In this document: positions 54,833 to 56,602 of the stretch, piece after piece | Numbering within the stretch: the first letter of the stretch is position 1 | How the letters are laid out: every line of letters starts with the position of its first letter | Origin: Bacteroidaceae bacterium | Lineage (GTDB): Bacteria; Bacteroidota; Bacteroidia; Bacteroidales; Bacteroidaceae | Length of the DNA stretch: 56,602 nt | Direction: 5' to 3' | Assembly (NCBI GenBank): GCA_017617635.1 | Contig: JAFZVW010000065.1 | Location: 1-56,602, forward strand | Position numbers and translations under genes: made by a program | Notes under the pieces: generated by a model | The model's input: the letters and a program-made list of their open reading frames with translations, nothing else | The model's database searches: none | Told to the model about the DNA's origin: nothing

Positions 54833-55552
54833 ATGAATATACAGAACCGAATAGTCAAGGCAATAATCGTCATTCAGGAGGCAGGCATAGGCCTGACACG
54901 CAACCAACTGCAGGACATTCTCACAGGAAAGGAAAGCGAGGATGTGCAGAACAATGAATTCGACCAACTCGATTCCTTCGGAATTGCCGAAGGCAGCGAG
55001 GACGAAGACTGGAATGCCATCTTCGACCGCGCCATCGAGGAAGGCCTGCTCAAAATCAAAAACCAGAAACACCGCACCCTGACCTATACACCCGACGGAA
55101 AGAAGTTCCGCAAGAAACCGCGTCCCGTCATGCTCGGAGAAGGTGCTGACGACGAAGACTACAATGGCATAGACGACCCCGATTTGGTTTCAGTAATGCG
55201 CGGAGCAATGAAGGATGGAGTCATGTCCATTGACCAGAAAGTCCGCAATCCGCGCACCAAGCGGCAGATCAAGCTCATCCAGGCCATCGACCGCAAGATT
55301 GCCCTGGACGACTTTGCACAAAACGAGAACATCGATTTGGACGAAGTCATAGACGAACTGGAGGCACTACGCAACAACGGCAAGAATCTGGACATCACGT
55401 ACTTCACCGATGAAGTAATCGGCCCTGACGAAGTCCAGGAAGTACGCGAAAGCCTTGCCGAACAGGAATGCAACATCCAGAAACTGCGCAAGGAATGGGG
55501 AGACGTATACAACGAACAGGAACTCCGCCTGCTCGCATATATACTGTCATAA
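54833..55552 (+). CDS. Free-standing protein resembling the C-terminal part of Bacteroidetes RecQ
   Basis: A 239-residue soluble protein without helicase motifs. Residues 1-95 look like a winged-helix (RQC-type) domain: VKAIIVIQEAGIGLTRNQLQDIL, AIEEGLLKI, LTYTPDGKKFRKKP. The C-terminal 90 residues (IALDDFAQNENIDLDEVIDELEALR in parts, NGKNLDITYFTDEVI, EQELRLLAYIL) resemble the tail that follows the RQC domain in Bacteroidetes RecQ, as I recall it. It may be a remnant or an independent DNA-binding adaptor. It is translated with the phosphoethanolamine transferase (one base between them), an odd neighbour. Confidence 0.6.
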   Translation: MNIQNRIVKAIIVIQEAGIGLTRNQLQDILTGKESEDVQNNEFDQLDSFGIAEGSEDEDWNAIFDRAIEEGLLKIKNQKHRTLTYTPDGKKFRKKPRPVMLGEGADDEDYNGIDDPDLVSVMRGAMKDGVMSIDQKVRNPRTKRQIKLIQAIDRKIALDDFAQNENIDLDEVIDELEALRNNGKNLDITYFTDEVIGPDEVQEVRESLAEQECNIQKLRKEWGDVYNEQELRLLAYILS

Positions 55553-55619
55553 CAATCACCTCACGGCTTGATATAAATCAAGAAAACAGGCAAATATCCA
55601 AAATAAACCACCAATAATA

Positions 55620-55649
55620 TTGCAAGTATCACGAAAAGCACTACCTTTG
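55620..55649 (+). promoter_or_regulatory. Promoter of a short transcript
   Basis: TTG (55620-55622), 19 bases, TACCTTTG (55642-55649). Only about 70 bases lie between the predicted start and a strong terminator. Confidence 0.7.
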
Positions 55650-55654
55650 CATCG

Positions 55655-55723
55655 TGTTTTTCATGGTATTAGATTTAAGGTTAACTAAAGATTGGTTGTC
55701 GTGAGACAACCTTCTTTTTTTTT
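55655..55723 (+). ncRNA. Short promoter-to-terminator transcript (small RNA)
   Basis: A transcript of roughly 70 bases is defined by the promoter (55620-55649) and a terminator (55694-55723). Its middle carries TTTAAGGTTAACTAAAGATT. AAGGTT (55677-55682) can pair with AACCTT (55708-55713), competing with the terminator stem, so two folds are possible. No convincing ORF is inside. The layout resembles the Bacteroidales-1 RNA motif, described as bounded by such a promoter and terminators; I cannot confirm membership without a covariance-model search. Confidence 0.55.
55694..55723 (+). terminator. Rho-independent terminator of the short transcript
   Basis: GGTTGTC (55694-55700), a GTGA tetraloop, GACAACC (55705-55711), then TTC and ten or more T up to 55723. 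A perfect 7-bp stem with a GNRA loop; one of the strongest terminators in the window. Confidence 0.88.
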
Positions 55724-55803
55724 ACGCACCTTTCCCATAGTGATGCCATACTGTCCGGAAGAGTAGGATTGTCTGGACTATTTCATAAATATTTGCAGTA
55801 AGG

Positions 55804-55834
55804 ATTGGCTTTTTTCAAATTATTTATATCTTTG
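55804..55834 (+). promoter_or_regulatory. Promoter of the leader ORF and GLUG-type gene
   Basis: ATTG (55804-55807), 19 bases, TATCTTTG (55827-55834). Predicted start near 55839, about 20 bases before the leader ATG and 170 bases before the main gene. Confidence 0.65.
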
Positions 55835-55871
55835 CATCGTAAAACAATAAAAAGCAATATGTACAAAACTA

Positions 55872-55880
55872 CCCCCCCCC
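55872..55880 (+). repeat. Homopolymer C9 tract in the leader ORF
   Basis: Nine C in a row five codons after the leader ATG. It has the same length and a similar upstream context (AAAACTA here, AAACTTA at the BspA-like gene) as the tract at 32505-32513. Confidence 0.8.
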
Positions 55881-55904
55881 GGAATTCGTAAAGATTTCTG
55901 TTAT

Positions 55905-55969
55905 CGCGCATTGGCGCGGAATGCTATATACGGCACGCTGTGACTCTGGAAACGGAGCGCGGTGTGCCG
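55905..55969 (+). promoter_or_regulatory. Two hairpins in the leader (possible attenuator)
   Basis: First hairpin: CGCGC-ATTG-GCGCG (55905-55918). Second: outer stem CGGCAC (55931-55936) with GTGCCG (55964-55969) and an inner CTC/GAG pairing, followed by CTTTTC. The second has the shape of a weak terminator. Both lie inside the long version of the leader ORF, so ribosomes reading it would open them. Confidence 0.5.
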
Positions 55970-56008
55970 CTTTTCGTATGTATAAACAATTAAAATCAAA
56001 ATAACTGT

Positions 56009-56602
56009 ATGAAAAAACTATTTACACTTTTGCTCCTTGTCTGCGGAATGTCGACAGGAGGGTGGGCTCTTGAACAGGACGGCGAGGGCTACTATCTTCT
56101 CAGCTCCGTGCAAGACTGGCAGGACTTCGCCACACTTGTTCAGACCACACCTACGGCTAATGCCCGCATGACGGCAGACATTGACCTCGGCGACGACCAG
56201 ACGAAGATAGGCGATTATGATGTTGCTTACGCCTATCAGGGAGTCTTTGACGGACAAGGACATACGCTTAATGTCAACTATTATTCAACGTCCTCAACTG
56301 TTGCAGAAGGTTATACTATCGCTCCGTTCCGAAATATTAAGGGGGCTACCATCAAGAACCTTACTGTGACAGGCTCCATTACGGGTTATAGGCACCCTGC
56401 CGGTGTTGTCGGTTATACTGTTAGCCCAAGCACTAACTTAATAAGCAATGTGACAGTTTCTGCGACAATTAACATGGTAGACTCGCATGGAGGTGGTTTT
56501 GTTGGACATTGTGATAAATCAACCACGACAATACAGGATTGTTTGTTTAATGGTACTATCAATGGTAAAGCTGGTGGAAGCACAGTTGGCGTCTTCTTCG
56601 GA
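56009..56602 (+). CDS. GLUG-motif surface protein, 5' part (runs off the window)
   Basis: The frame is open from the ATG at 56009 to the last base (198 codons, no stop). It begins with a signal peptide (KKLFTLLLLVCGMSTGGWA). Then comes YYLLSSVQDWQDFATLV and the pattern of GLUG-type surface proteins: ARMTADIDLGDD, GVFDGQGHTLNV, IKNLTVTGSIT, GGGFVGH. These form a beta-solenoid found in large exported adhesins or glycan-active proteins of Bacteroidetes. The C-terminus and any sorting signal lie outside. It is preceded by the C9 leader described above, which probably controls it. Confidence 0.85.
   Translation, partial: MKKLFTLLLLVCGMSTGGWALEQDGEGYYLLSSVQDWQDFATLVQTTPTANARMTADIDLGDDQTKIGDYDVAYAYQGVFDGQGHTLNVNYYSTSSTVAEGYTIAPFRNIKGATIKNLTVTGSITGYRHPAGVVGYTVSPSTNLISNVTVSATINMVDSHGGGFVGHCDKSTTTIQDCLFNGTINGKAGGSTVGVFFG

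Larger units (their letters stand above)
55859..56004 (+). other. Leader ORF upstream of the GLUG-type gene, closed by a C9 tract
   Basis: An ATG at 55859 opens MYKTTPP. With the nine C present (55872-55880) the frame stops at TAA after ten codons (stop at 55889-55891). With ten or seven C the frame runs on for about 48 codons (GMLYTARCDSGNGARCAAFR in the middle) and ends at TAA 56002-56004, four bases before the ATG of the main gene. That end position would suit translational coupling. The peptide has no similarity I can name; the same bases also form two hairpins, so the region may work as RNA. Confidence 0.5.
55553..56008. other. 456-base stretch without a long gene: small transcript and structured leader
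   Basis: After the RecQ-like gene a weak inverted repeat CTTGAT-ATAA-ATCAAG (55567-55582) appears without a T-run. Then come a promoter (55620-55649), a short transcript with terminator (to 55723), about 100 bases where I see nothing, a second promoter (55804-55834), a leader ORF with a C9 tract, and two hairpins before the GLUG-type gene at 56009. Confidence 0.7.

Overview
The window is a piece of a Bacteroidota chromosome, most likely order Bacteroidales and Prevotella-like. Four things point there: repeated promoters of the Bacteroidetes type (TTTG, 19-20 bases, TAnnTTTG); type IX secretion genes (porU, porV); BspA-type leucine-rich-repeat and MBG surface modules; and typical ribosomal proteins (DTLSYKTIS start of L13, 38-residue L36 with one cysteine). 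Nothing suggests a plasmid or an integrated phage. No CRISPR array, transposase or rRNA gene was seen.

Layout. 1-280: the 5' end of a tRNA on the minus strand (probably Phe) and a complete tRNA-Pro(CGG) on the plus strand, followed four bases later by a short ComEC-like membrane protein. 1225-19458: one long minus-strand run carrying str, S10, spc and alpha operon genes (rpsL to rplQ, with secY, map, infA and rpoA; no tuf and no adk), with a promoter and leader in front of rpsL and a strong terminator after rplQ. 19507-23749: YqeY-like protein, a TonB-receptor-type barrel, a MATE transporter and a thioesterase. 23836-30452: a cell-envelope glycan cluster (late lipid A acyltransferase, several glycosyltransferases, a pyruvyl transferase). 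30532-32880: a BspA-like surface protein whose start is interrupted by a C9 tract, with an 11-bp periodic array upstream of its promoter. 32877-43518: cca, a small lipoprotein, porV, porU, a FAH-family enzyme, then tsf, rpsB, rpsI and rplM, all on the minus strand. 43572-48335: a giant streptopain-type (C10) protease with a T9SS-like tail. 48448-55552 (plus): secreted GH2 beta-galactosidase, rpe, a TPR protein, a phosphoethanolamine transferase and a free-standing protein resembling the C-terminus of Bacteroidetes RecQ. 55553-56602: a short promoter-to-terminator transcript, then a leader with a second C9 tract in a small ORF, and the start of a GLUG-type surface protein that runs off the window.

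How it fits together. Translation genes dominate two blocks. The rest deals with the cell surface: lipid A acylation and phosphoethanolamine addition, surface glycans, T9SS sorting (PorU/PorV) and likely cargo (the C10 protease). The most unusual signal is that two surface-protein loci (32505-32513 and 55872-55880) each carry nine cytosines a few codons after an ATG downstream of a good promoter, and in both the present length closes the reading frame. This looks like a slipped-strand ON/OFF device. All identifications come from reading the sequence; no database search was run.
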